Shown: piece by piece, positions 25,918 through 36,069 of the stretch
Numbering within the stretch: position 1 is the stretch's first letter
How the letters are laid out: the number at the start of each line of letters is the position of its first letter
Assembly (NCBI GenBank): GCA_014706295.1
Contig: JACSVZ010000001.1
Span: 83,512,237-83,576,236, forward strand
Length of the DNA: 64,000 nt
Reading direction: 5' to 3'
Source: Lycocorax pyrrhopterus obiensis
Lineage: Eukaryota > Chordata > Aves > Passeriformes > Paradisaeidae
The notes under the pieces: model-generated
The model's database searches: none
Told to the model about the DNA's origin: nothing
Seen by the model: the letters and a program-made list of their open reading frames with translations, nothing else
Translations under genes and position numbers: made by a program

Positions 25918-26278
25918 TCACAGAATCATAGAATAGTTTGGGTTGGCAAGAACCTGTAAAGGCCATCTAGTCCAACCCCCTCGCCAAGGGCAGGGATATC
26001 TTCAACTAGATCAGGTTACTCAGAGCCTTGTCCAACCTGACCTTGAATGTTTCCAGGGATGGAGCATCCACCACCAATCTAGACACCAGCCTCTATTTTT
26101 TTTTTCTGTACATCTAGACTCAACCTACTCTCTTTTAGCTTAAAACTTCCTCCTTGTCCTCTCGCATCAGGACTGCAAAACATCTGTCCTAAAACATCCG
26201 TCCCCATCTTTCCTATACACTCTCTGGAAGTACTGGAAGGCCATAATAAAGTCTCCCTGGAGCCTTCTCCAGGCAGTA
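25918..26278 (-). mobile_element. CR1 LINE 3' end
   Basis: It starts with the reversed tail 'atcacagaatcatagaatagtttgggttggcaagaacc', passes the reversed 3' UTR ('gaatgtttccagggatggagcatccaccacc'), and ends near 'gtctccctggagccttctccagg'. It faces the + strand copy 250 bases to the left. Confidence 0.92.
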
Positions 26279-27649
26279 ACGCGTTTTTCAGTGCAAGGGG
26301 TATATCTGCACGGAGAGGCTCTGCATCAGCATCCCAGCTGTGGCTGTCATTGCAGGGCTGGCAACAGGAGACATCTAGTGGTGTTCAGCTGTAAATAGAA
26401 GAATAAACAGCAGCCTGTGCATCATTCTCCTGGCTCCAGAGTAAGGCTGCCTTGTTCAAGTGCTGCAGGAGCAGCTGTGTGCTTTCAGGAAGCATTTGTA
26501 CTCCTGCTCTCTGCAACTCCACAACACATATCTGCATCGCACAGAAGTGAGGTATCTGTGCACAGGCTAGAGGTGACAGCTATAATTCATATACTTTGGT
26601 ATGTGTGGAGGAGGAAATCTACAACAAACTTGTCTTCTAATGAAGCTGTGAACTAAGCTGATCAAAAATATCACTTGTAGTTTTTTCTTACAAAATTACA
26701 ATGCTGAGGTGTATCATAAAAACCTGAACTAAAACTAAATAGCTGCTAAAAACACATAAAATTATATTACCCCTTGGGATGAGACACTGCTGCGAAACTT
26801 CAGTGGCACACTCCTAGCAACACCACACTCACTTGTCTGTGTACAGAGAACGCTTCATGATGCCTTTGCCATATAGCTGGAGAAGGATGGCTCATTTTAT
26901 TTGTTTACTTATTTATTAAAAAATTGCTACAAAAATGGAAATGAGGAGGGCCACTGAAAAGGCTGCATTTTTTTTTAGCTGCATAAAGCATACCTTTGGG
27001 ATGGATTTTCAGCACAGTGCCCCTTTGGCCCTGATCCAGAAAAGCACAGGGGTCTGAGGATGAAGTTAACCAGGTACTTACGTGCTTTGCTGAACTAGGG
27101 CCAGAATGCTGAGTACTTTGCGCAGCCAAATCTCCAGCACAAAAATAACACCAAAAGGTCACCAGAAGTTCCAGCTGTGTTCTGAGAATTTATTTCTATA
27201 CTCCTGGAAAATAAATTCGAGTGCTGATCAGAAACCAATCAATAGGTTGAAATCAAATGTATGTAGCAGACTCTTTGATGAAGTTAATGTTGTGAGCATA
27301 TAGTCAATTTTGCACAGAATATCTAGCCTGTAAGTAGAATTTTTTAAATTATCCTGTTCCAGAAACAAAAACAATTTGACAATTGATTGCCCAAATTGTG
27401 AAAACTCATATAAAAACATTTTTCTTGAAGTCACTGCTTTTCCTTTTGTTTGTTATTTTTGAAAAAAGAAAGAAAAAACCCCCATCTGATTCAAGTTGCA
27501 TGTTCCAGTGCTGCCTCTTGGATATTAAAAGCAACACTTCGTTTGGCCTGAAATATTCATTTACAATACTAAGAGAATGCCATATCCAAATAAAAGAAAG
27601 TGCCAAACATCAGGATATCCTAACTCGAAAATTTATGTTATGTGAGTGA
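26279..27649. other. unique DNA, no gene seen
   Basis: AT-rich sequence without recognisable elements. Frames at 26.4, 26.9 and 27.4 kb overlap antisense frames and have no support. Confidence 0.35.
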
Positions 27650-28670
27650 TGTTCTACCAGACCATCTCTCTCTTTTTTCATCTGATGCCCAGTGTCTCTT
27701 GCCCTCCCATCATGAATCACTGTCATGAATAGTCTGGCTCTGTCTTCCTGACAACCTCCTCATAGATAGACCCCAAAAACTACTCTTCTCTGGGCTGATC
27801 AAGCCTGTTTTCATCTGCCTACACACACACAACATGTGCTCCATGCCCCTTAAAATTTTGGTGGCCTTCCAGCTAACTTGCCCAAGTTCATCACTCTTTT
27901 ACTGAGGGCCCAGAAACTGGTCACATCACAATGTTCCATGTGTGGTCTAACAAATGATTGGTGGAAAGGAATAGCAGCCATTTCTCTCCAGTATCTAGCT
28001 ACACTCCTGTTAGTACAGTGCAATATCTTGCTAGTTGTCATTGCTGCCAGGGCATACCACCAGCTTACATCAGGGTTGTTGCCTACCAAGGCCTCCTAGG
28101 ACCTTTCCAGCAGAGCTGTTCCCCAGTCAGTCATGTCCAGCCTGCACCACTTCAATGAGTTCTTCCTTCCGTGGGGCAGGACTTTGCAGCTATCTTTGTT
28201 CAATTTCATAGGGTTCCTGTTGACCCATTCCTCCAGCCTGTACAGCACTTTCCAAATGACAGCTCTGTTCCCAAGCACGCCAACTGCCCTTCCCCTGATT
28301 CTCCCGTGGTTCATTGTACCTGCGAAGTTGATAAGGTACATTCTGTCTTCTCTTCCAGGTCATTGATAGAGATTTTGAAAAGGATACATCCCAGGTTAAA
28401 GATCTGGCTGTCTCCAGTTTTAACCAGCTTCCAGGAAGAGTACAAATTAACCCTTCCCTAAGACTCTTTGAACCTGACAGCCCAGCTGATTATTCAGCCT
28501 CACACAGTAATCCACCAAGTCAGACTTTAAGAACCCAGCTTGAAAAGAAGGATGCTGTGACTGTGTCATAAGGCTTGATGAAGTCAAGGTAGACAACAAC
28601 ACCATTCTTTCTGCATCCTCAGACCCAGCTGCATCATCTTAGAAGTTAAAAATGGTCTAACACCAGGCAA
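27650..28670 (-). mobile_element. old CR1 LINE, ORF2 3' region
   Basis: Minus-strand translations carry eroded CR1 reverse-transcriptase end motifs: RLEEWVNRNPMKLNKDSCKV with a following HGRKNS (about 28150-28260), then SFVRPHMEHCDVTSFWA (about 27895-27960). The + strand block 'ggtcattgatagagattttgaaaaggatacatcccaggt' is also CR1 ORF2, reversed. Frames are broken in several places. It is the longest and most diverged CR1 copy in the window, about 1 kb, and lacks the terminal tail. Confidence 0.85.
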
Positions 28671-29077
28671 ATCCAAAAAATAGGTGTGACCTTTCTCTAC
28701 TGTCTTACTCCAACATTGAGTCACTTAGATGAACCAAGTACTGTTGGAACATGCTGAGTTCATGTTTTCCCTGCTATGAACTTGGTACACAAGCAAACAG
28801 CTGACACATTGTCAGTTTTTATAGTGAGTGAGGAAATTTATTTCACTTAGAAGACCACTCTGGAGACTCTGAAGCATGGCTGCAGAATCTCCAAATGATC
28901 ATTTCTATCTCTGTATCTCATCAGAGATGCTTTTTAGTGGACTTAATATACCGTGATTAGACACATTAATTCCATAATTAGCTTTGTTTTCAAGTTCTTG
29001 AAATAAAAACTGTGCCCTCATTAACAGAAAGGTAGGCTGAGTGAACAAGCCACACTCCGAGTTGAAAATTTTGAAAC

Positions 29078-29265
29078 AGAATCATAGAATGGCTTGGGTT
29101 TAAGAGACCTTAAAGATCATCTAGTTCCAACACCCCTGTCACGGGCAGGGACACCTTAATCTAGACCAGGCAGATTAAAACCCCATCCAACCTGGCCTTG
29201 GAAACCTCCAGGGATGGGGCATCCACAACTTCTCTGGCCAACATGTTCCAGTGTCTTACTGGAAA
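29078..29265 (-). mobile_element. CR1 LINE 3' end next to the CpG-rich region
   Basis: It begins with 'acagaatcatagaatggcttgggtttaagagaccttaaagatcatctag' and continues through 'tccaacctggccttggaaacctccagggatggggcatccac' to about 29262. It ends roughly 110 bases before the CpG-rich, promoter-like segment. Confidence 0.93.
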
Positions 29266-29443
29266 ATGGAAAAAAAAATAGAAAAATAGAAAGCTTAGGA
29301 ATGAAGGAGGGGAAGGGAAATAAAAGGGAAACACTAGGAAAGTTGTTCTCATTCTTGCTTGTGAATAGTCAGCAGCTCGGCGGCCGGGCAGAGCATCCCT
29401 CGGGCAGAGCCCAGCGAAGCCCGGCGGGCGGTGGTTCAGCACC

Positions 29444-29468
29444 ATGGCCAGCGCCCGCCGCGTTCCAG
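29444..29468 (+). CDS. candidate first coding exon, membrane protein gene
   Basis: An ATG in strong Kozak context (caccATGg) opens 25 coding bases, MASARRVP plus one base. They end in the donor CCAG|GTGGGG, which leaves phase 1. The transcription start would lie in the CpG-rich bases just upstream. Read through the donor, the frame continues only to a TAG about 56 codons from the ATG, through a minisatellite, which argues for splicing. The exon is proposed because the signal-peptide exon at 30887 has no in-frame ATG and is entered in the same phase. Joined, the Arg-Arg gives the basic n-region of a signal peptide. The support is sequence logic only. Confidence 0.4.
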
Positions 29469-29501
29469 GTGGGGCTGGAGGGATGCTGAGCTGCGGGAAT
29501 C

Positions 29502-29579
29502 CCCCTCGGCAATGGGGGAAACATCCCCTCGGCAACAGGGGAAACATCCCCTCGGCAACAGGGGAAACATCTCCTCGGC
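29502..29579 (+). repeat. 23-bp minisatellite, 3 full copies
   Basis: Units at 29502-29524, 29525-29547 and 29548-29570 share the core cccctcggcaacaggggaaa, followed by a partial fourth. The second and third copies are identical, and the first differs at a few positions. Each unit holds CCCCT...AGGGG arms able to pair over a 7-8 base loop. The array starts 34 bases past the candidate exon-1 donor. Confidence 0.95.
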
Positions 29580-30886
29580 CTCTTCCGCAAAGTCCACACA
29601 GCCCGGCTCTTTAGGAACAGAAGGGAGAGACTAAGGCGTGTCTGTGGGCCTGGGCTGCACTTTCCTTGCTGGGGTGGAGGTGTTAGCTTTTGAGCATTTG
29701 CACACGGGCCAGCTGCAAAGAGAGCTGTTTGTAATTCTCTGTCCCCGGTGATTTCTTGGCTTGGATTGAAAATGCCTGGAAAACTCTTTGGAAATGTCAG
29801 GTTACTTTTCTATGACATTTTAGTCTTCTTTTTTTTTTCCACTTTCACTGACAGGGGGTTATAACTGCTTGCAGTGGTTTCTCTGGAAGAAAAAGGAGTC
29901 CATGAGAAAAGCAGCGGTGGACTTTTGTGGATGTGATCAGAAATAGATGTTAGGAACTCGTGACATCCCAGTGCATTACATGCTATTAAATGTGAGAAGA
30001 TGAAAGGGGAAAAGAAAGGTCTTGGGCAAGGCAACATGGGGGGACATAAGGAGCCCTGAAGGTTTGCTTTATTAAATTCAAATGTGTTGAGTCCTTTCGA
30101 GTTGTTTTCCATTTGATGGTGGCTATCAGGTCCCAAGTCCAGTTGCCCACTGGCTTCTTCCCTCCCTACAAGTGATGGTTTCTTTCATGTAATTTTCAAG
30201 GAATTAAGCTCCTTGTTTTTACATGGCTACTGCTTGGAAAGCTGGTAAACTCTGCCCTGTTGCCTGCTCTTAGAGCTTGGGTGTCCTTCTGTCTTTCTGA
30301 AAGGACTTCATTCCTGAACCCCTTCACAGACTTCCTTGTGGAGACATATCTTGCTCTTGCAAAGACGTACCTGTCCATCAGCTTTTGGCGACCCCCAGGA
30401 ATGAATGCAGTGCACTCTCATCACTCCTGTGTCATTACAGCCTGTCTCACCTTTCCTGACACCTTGTCTTTGCAGGGAGCACTCACTTTCCTCTATCAGC
30501 ACAGCTGCTCTCCATCTCCAGAGCTCTAAGAGACCTCACAGCCCCGGGGAGCCTGGGGCAGGGGGAGCAGAGGGATGTGACTGTCCTTACCTCACCACAC
30601 GAACCAGGGACTGCAGGAAACAGGTGGAACAAACATCCCTCCCCCGTCCTTGGGAGCTGGATGGCAGCGAGGACCTGCTGCTGCCCTCCCCCCAGCATTA
30701 AGCTGGAGATGACAGCCCACCCATCACCCTCTGCCTAGGGGCAGGAGCGGGGACATCCCCGACATCCTCCCGTAGCAGCAGCAGCGCCAACATCCCCCCG
30801 GCTGGGAGGCACGGCGAGGGGGATAAGACTCCCACACCAGAGCCTTGGGGACGTGGGAACACACGGGTCTCCCCCGGCCGCCGCAG

Positions 30887-30979
30887 CTCCCTCGGCCCCG
30901 CGGGTCCCGGCCGCGCTCCCGCCGCTGCCCCCTTTGCTGCTGCTGCTGCTGCTGGCGCTGCCCGGCCCCGCGGCGGAGG
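30887..30979 (+). CDS. candidate signal-peptide exon, phase 1 to phase 1
   Basis: The 93-bp exon runs from the acceptor after 'ccggccgccgcag' to the donor GGAGG|GTGAGT, a near-perfect 5' splice site. It encodes APSAPRVPAALPP, then a leucine core (TTG plus six CTG codons, then Ala-Leu) and PGPAAEG, with a likely signal peptidase site after Ala-Ala. A signal peptide ending in a phase-1 intron is the classic layout of secreted and type I membrane proteins. The open frame extends left to a TAG at 30736 without any ATG, so the start must come from another exon; 29444-29468 fits in phase. The CTG run may vary in length. Alternatively, an upstream exon outside my model supplies the ATG. Confidence 0.5.
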
Positions 30980-31144
30980 GTGAGTGCGCGGGACCGCACG
31001 GACCGCATCCCACCGGGAACGGGGCCGGGAGGGGAGGGACGGCGCCGTGGGGCCTCTCCCGCCCCGGGAGGGAGGAGTCGTGCAGGTGCGATTAGAGAAG
31101 GCTAAAACAGAGGAATGTACAGAATAATCAATGGATGTGTTAGG

Positions 31145-31569
<425 letters not shown>

Positions 31570-33186
31570 AATAATTGAAGCCTTTTCTGCTGGAGTAGCC
31601 TGGAAGGGGAACTTGGGTGGGAGAAAATCAGTTTTAATTTGGACATTTTGTTTGGAAATGATCGTGTGTTCTTTGGCAAAGGCTCAATGCCTCGCATTGG
31701 TTCTCCGTTTTCACTGGTTGGGCTCTGCCATACATTAACCAGGCATTTACACCCTGCAATTATGTATGAGCGTAAGAGCAGGTGCCTCCAGCTGGCCCCT
31801 GCTGCCCTCCCTCCCTCCCTGCTCATTCCCGACAGTCAGTATGGGAAACTGCCAGGGATAAGGTGATGAGGACATACACAGCATGAGGTGAACCTGCCCT
31901 GGCTCCCAAACCAACCCTGGCCTCCTAAGCCAGCAGCCAGGACGTAAACCCAGCAGATGTGCTAAAAGCTCTGTGAAATTCATTTAGTAAACCTGGTGGA
32001 AGAGAAGATCAGTTTAGACCCTTACTGTTCCCTCTGATGCCTATTCTAAGAAAGTAGAATTTTGTGAGTTTTGTATCAAAGGGCCAGTCAAAGCACTGGT
32101 TGGAGCAGGAAGAAATCAAGTGACACACTTTGGAGAATGTTTATAGAGAGCAGTAAACAGAGAAAAATCCTTTGGACCCTGTGTCAGAGACACATATCTT
32201 TTCTTGATGCTGTATGCACTGCTTGGATTATTAAACTGGCCAAGGGAATGGTACAGAATTGCTGGTGCACCATGAGCCCTTCCACACAGCTTGCACCTAC
32301 GGCCCAAGTGCTTGCTTGTCAGTACTAGATCATCAGAGAGCTGAAATTTAGAGCATCTATTACAGAAAGTACCACTGTTCCACGCTACTCACAGAAATAA
32401 TTTTCTACATTGAAATAAATCCTTATTTGGACTAATTGGTTCTTGAGTTTGGTTTTGGACTAATTTGTTCTGGAAGTGCTTGAGGCTCCACTCATGCAGG
32501 GAATTAGAGTTCCAGTTATTGTATGCTTATCTGGCAGCAGGTAATGGGTCTTACTATTTAAGAAAAAAAAAATCCTTTACATACTTTATTATAAACTTCT
32601 CTGTCATAGTGCACTTTTTTTGACAAGGAGTTAAAGAGTTCAGGATGTTGCAGTTCATTCTGATGTAGCAGATCTGACCAGAGAGGACTGCACTGGCTTC
32701 CTATAATCTTCTAAATCTGTGATGACATGTTCAGTGATTTCACTGCGGTTAGGATTTTGCCCTACTGTGTTAACTGGATGACTCTTTCCAGACGTATGAG
32801 TACAGTTGAAAATACAGAGGATAATTCAATGGTGTTTCTACATGGCCCAAGAAAGCACTGAGCAGAAATGGCACTAGTCCATCCATAGAGAGAGCTTAGC
32901 TGCCCAGGACAAGGCTGCTTAGCTCAGTTAGAGCATCAGAGTGACAGAGCTGGGCTGATCCTGGTGCCAGGGCCAAATTGTGCTGCCCTCCATGACGCAC
33001 AGAGGTTTGCTCTGCTCAATTTCATAACAAAAGTGGTTTTCATGTAAAATATTTTTGCTCACCTATTTGCATGACTCATAGAAATAACTTTATGTATTTA
33101 TGTATTATGTAATCTATGTATAATGAACTAGTTAGTTTATTCTGGATGAAGACCATGCTCTGTGAGCCATAAAAACAATGAGTTTT
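31570..33186. other. unique DNA, no gene seen
   Basis: Probably intron of the candidate gene. I searched for phase-1/phase-1 exons and found none I can support. Frames at 31.6-32.3 kb overlap antisense frames. Confidence 0.35.
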
Positions 33187-33805
33187 AGAATCATGGAATC
33201 ATTTATGTTGGAAACATTTTTAAGATGATTACATTCAACTGTTAATCCAGCACTGCCAAGTCCACCAGCAAACTATGTCCCTAAATGCCACACCTACACA
33301 TCTTTTCAATATCTCCAGGGATGGTGACTTCATCACTTCCCTGGGCAGCCTGTTTCAGTGTTTGACCACCCTTTCCAAGAAAAAATTTTTCCTAATATCC
33401 AATCCTGTTGCAACTTGAGGTCATTTCATCTTGTCCAATTGCTTTTTGCATGGGAGAAGAGACTGAACCCTCACCTGGCTACAACCTCCTTTCAAGGGTT
33501 GTAGAGAGCAATAAGGCCCCCCATGAGCCTCCTTTTCTCTAGGATAAACACCCCCAGCTCCCTCAGCCTCTCCTAAAAATATTTGTGCTCCAGACCCTTC
33601 CCCAGCTCCATTGCCCTCCTCTGGACACCCTCCAGCCCCTCAATGTCTTTCTTGTAGTGAGCGACACAAAACTGAACACAGGATTCGCGGTGTGGCCTCA
33701 CCTACAGGGGGAGAGTCGCTGCCCTGGTCCTGCTGGCCACACCATTGCTGATACAGACCAGGATGCTTTTGTGCATAAGCCAGGATGCTCTTTCCTTGCA
33801 TCTCA
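33187..33805 (-). mobile_element. CR1 LINE, 3' fragment with ORF2 end
   Basis: Starts with 'tagaatcatggaatcatttatgttggaaac' (reversed tail) and carries 'gatggtgacttcatcacttccctgggcagcctg', 'ccccagctccctcagcctctcc', 'ctggacaccctccagcccctcaatgtc' and 'tgatacagaccaggatgc'. It is the same CR1 section as the copy at 14.6-15.3 kb but more eroded. Confidence 0.93.
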
Positions 33806-34124
33806 AGGCTGAGTGCTAACATCTTAAAAATGGAAGAGTTTCTGACATCCAGTCATTTGCTGAAGGGCATCTCAGAAACAAGAATCTCTCATTGCTTTCA
33901 AACCATATTTTTGACTTTCAAAGGTATTTTTAAAGTACCTTGAGTCAATCCTTAGCTGATCTGACTCATGCAAATCAAACTTACGTAAGTGAGCTGGGAA
34001 TATAAAAGTCTTCTATCCCTATATATAACCCATCTCAGCTGTCACAACATTTCATGTGTGATTCGTAACCCACAACACGCCTTGCAATGAAAGAAGAACT
34101 GTCCTGTGAGAGTCTTGGCACCTC

Positions 34125-34260
34125 ATTTTCCTCAGTGATATGTCCAAGGTCACATTACAAGTTTGTGGAGCATAAGGGTACACCAACACTCCCAAATAAA
34201 GGAGGACCAGAATTCAGGCTCAAGCACTGAGCACTTGGTCAGCCACACTGCTTAGCTGGT
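34125..34260 (-). mobile_element. MIR-like SINE remnant
   Basis: The + strand reads 'cctcattttcctcagtgata', then 'tgtccaaggtcacattacaagt', then 'accagaattcaggctc' and 'cacactgctta'. These correspond, reversed, to the conserved core and 5' part of MIR elements ('gtgaccttgg', 'cctcagtttcc'). It is highly diverged, as expected for an ancient amniote SINE. Confidence 0.5.
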
Positions 34261-36069
34261 AGTCCTGTCCCTGTGTTATCTTTGCTTTTCAAGGATGTCT
34301 TCTAAGCTGCCACTTTCTATGAAAAAGAATTGCAGCAGTGTATCTTGATTACATCACAGAAATATGTTTGATGGTTATTTTGATGACCACCGTAGATTCA
34401 GAAGTAAACTCAGCATTTTTAAAAACTATTAAACTTTTTCAAACTATGAAAAGATAGCAAAAATTTTTGTAAAATAAAGCAGATTAATTACATAAAGTTA
34501 TCTTTTATGTTCCTTGTATATTTAAAGAAAAAAAAAAATATTTAGACTCAGCCATAGGTGTATGATCTTCTTCAGTTTGCTTTCAGGGGAGGGAGGAAAG
34601 ATCTCATTTTGGATAAAGAAGCTATCAAATAAAGTAAATACTGGGCTAGAGGAAAAAAAGGGTCTGAGTAAATAAAAGGAACCATGTTCTAGCAGATGAC
34701 TTTCTTGGCTGGGAAGACACCTAACTAGATAGATATGAGACAGCATTAGAGACTGCAGCTGAACAAGCAAATTTACAACAAATGACCTTACACAGATTAA
34801 CTTGAGATAACTGCAAAGCCTCTGATCACCCTCAGCCTGCCTTACTGTTTATTTATAATTTCTAACATCCAAGAAGTAATTACTGGGAATCTCTGCTTCA
34901 TCAGAGTCATCAGATTTAGATTCTCATGCTAAATCCAAAACACAGAACTATGCCAGATACTAGGAAGAAAATTAACTCTATCCCAGCTGAACCCAGGACA
35001 GTGAGATGAACATGTAGGCCCATGCACACTCCAGACAGTGGACAGCCACAATCAAAATGGTCATAACATGAGCAACTCAGCAGCAGATGTTTCTAGAATT
35101 TCTCACTGTGTTAACAGTGCTGTTCAGAAATTTTGCTTCCACTGATTTCCTGTAGGAGCAAAGGGACCCTTTGCTTCATTTTTTTCAACTTTCATTGGCA
35201 TGGGTGCTTCTCAGGTCATACTTGACTTGCCATGGCTTTCTTTAATCCTGCTTGCCAAATTTTACTTTTCTATCTGGAACTGGACCTGGAAAGAATAGTT
35301 TAAGAGAAGCATTTGAAAGCAAATAGTTAGAAAAAGAGATCACTGGAAAAAGTGTATCTTTGTTTAGCGTTTAGTAAATGCAGTTGATGGATGTTAAAAA
35401 TGACATATCGCACCAGATGTTTTATGTTTTAGGAAAAAGAAGCATCACAGTTATAGCACGATGAATCTGTTTGTTAACTTTTCTGGCAGGTGCTGAAGGG
35501 AGGGCTTACATATAAAAATGTATTCTGCAGTAACTCTGGAGTATTTGAGGAAGGTTAATCATCCTGCAAACTTGTGTTAGATCCTCAGCTGACGTAAAAT
35601 GATGTCATTCCACTGTACTCAGTAAAATTAGGTGATTTATACCAGCTAAGGACATCATACCTATCCCTGTATTTTATTTGTTTTCCTAATTAGTATTGAG
35701 ATCAGAACATAAGCAGTGTTCAGCCCTCCTTCAGGAGTTACTCCACTATTTTAATTGTTAGAAGAATGAAATACCATAACCTTCATATCCTAAATTGAAA
35801 TAATATAGAACTCTACAAAAATCTCATCAGAGAAGGACATATTCTTGAGAGTCTTGGCTTGTAATGTTTATTCTCAGTCATTTGTGAATTAAAATTAATT
35901 ATTAGCAGCCTAAATGGCTCCTCAAAAAAATAAACCAGGATTCAGGTGGAGTATGTTAGATAGAATCAGGATGACAGCTTTCTCTGCTCATGAAAAAAAA
36001 TGAAAACTAAATAGTAATAACTTATAAATAATTATAAGTATCCAAATTCAGTGGAAAATATTGTCCATT
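34261..36069. other. unique AT-rich DNA, no gene seen
   Basis: Likely intronic. No repeat or exon is recognisable. Short A-runs and several TAAT-type cores occur, but nothing specific. Confidence 0.35.

Larger units (their letters stand above)
29375..31090 (+). promoter_or_regulatory. CpG-rich promoter-like region, two lobes
   Basis: Two GC- and CpG-rich lobes, 29375-29500 and about 30530-31090, stand out sharply from the AT-rich surroundings. There is a GGGCGG Sp1-type box at 29426-29431 and further GC boxes in the second lobe; no TATA box is evident. This is the pattern of a CpG-island promoter, and it overlaps the two candidate 5' exons below. Direction is inferred from those exons. A bidirectional promoter is possible, but I see no exon to the left on the minus strand. 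Confidence 0.6.

Noticed and set aside
29502..29579. Resemblance to a CRISPR-type repeat with palindromic arms
   Set aside because: Units are strictly tandem with no spacers, there are no cas genes, and the context is vertebrate; it is a minisatellite.
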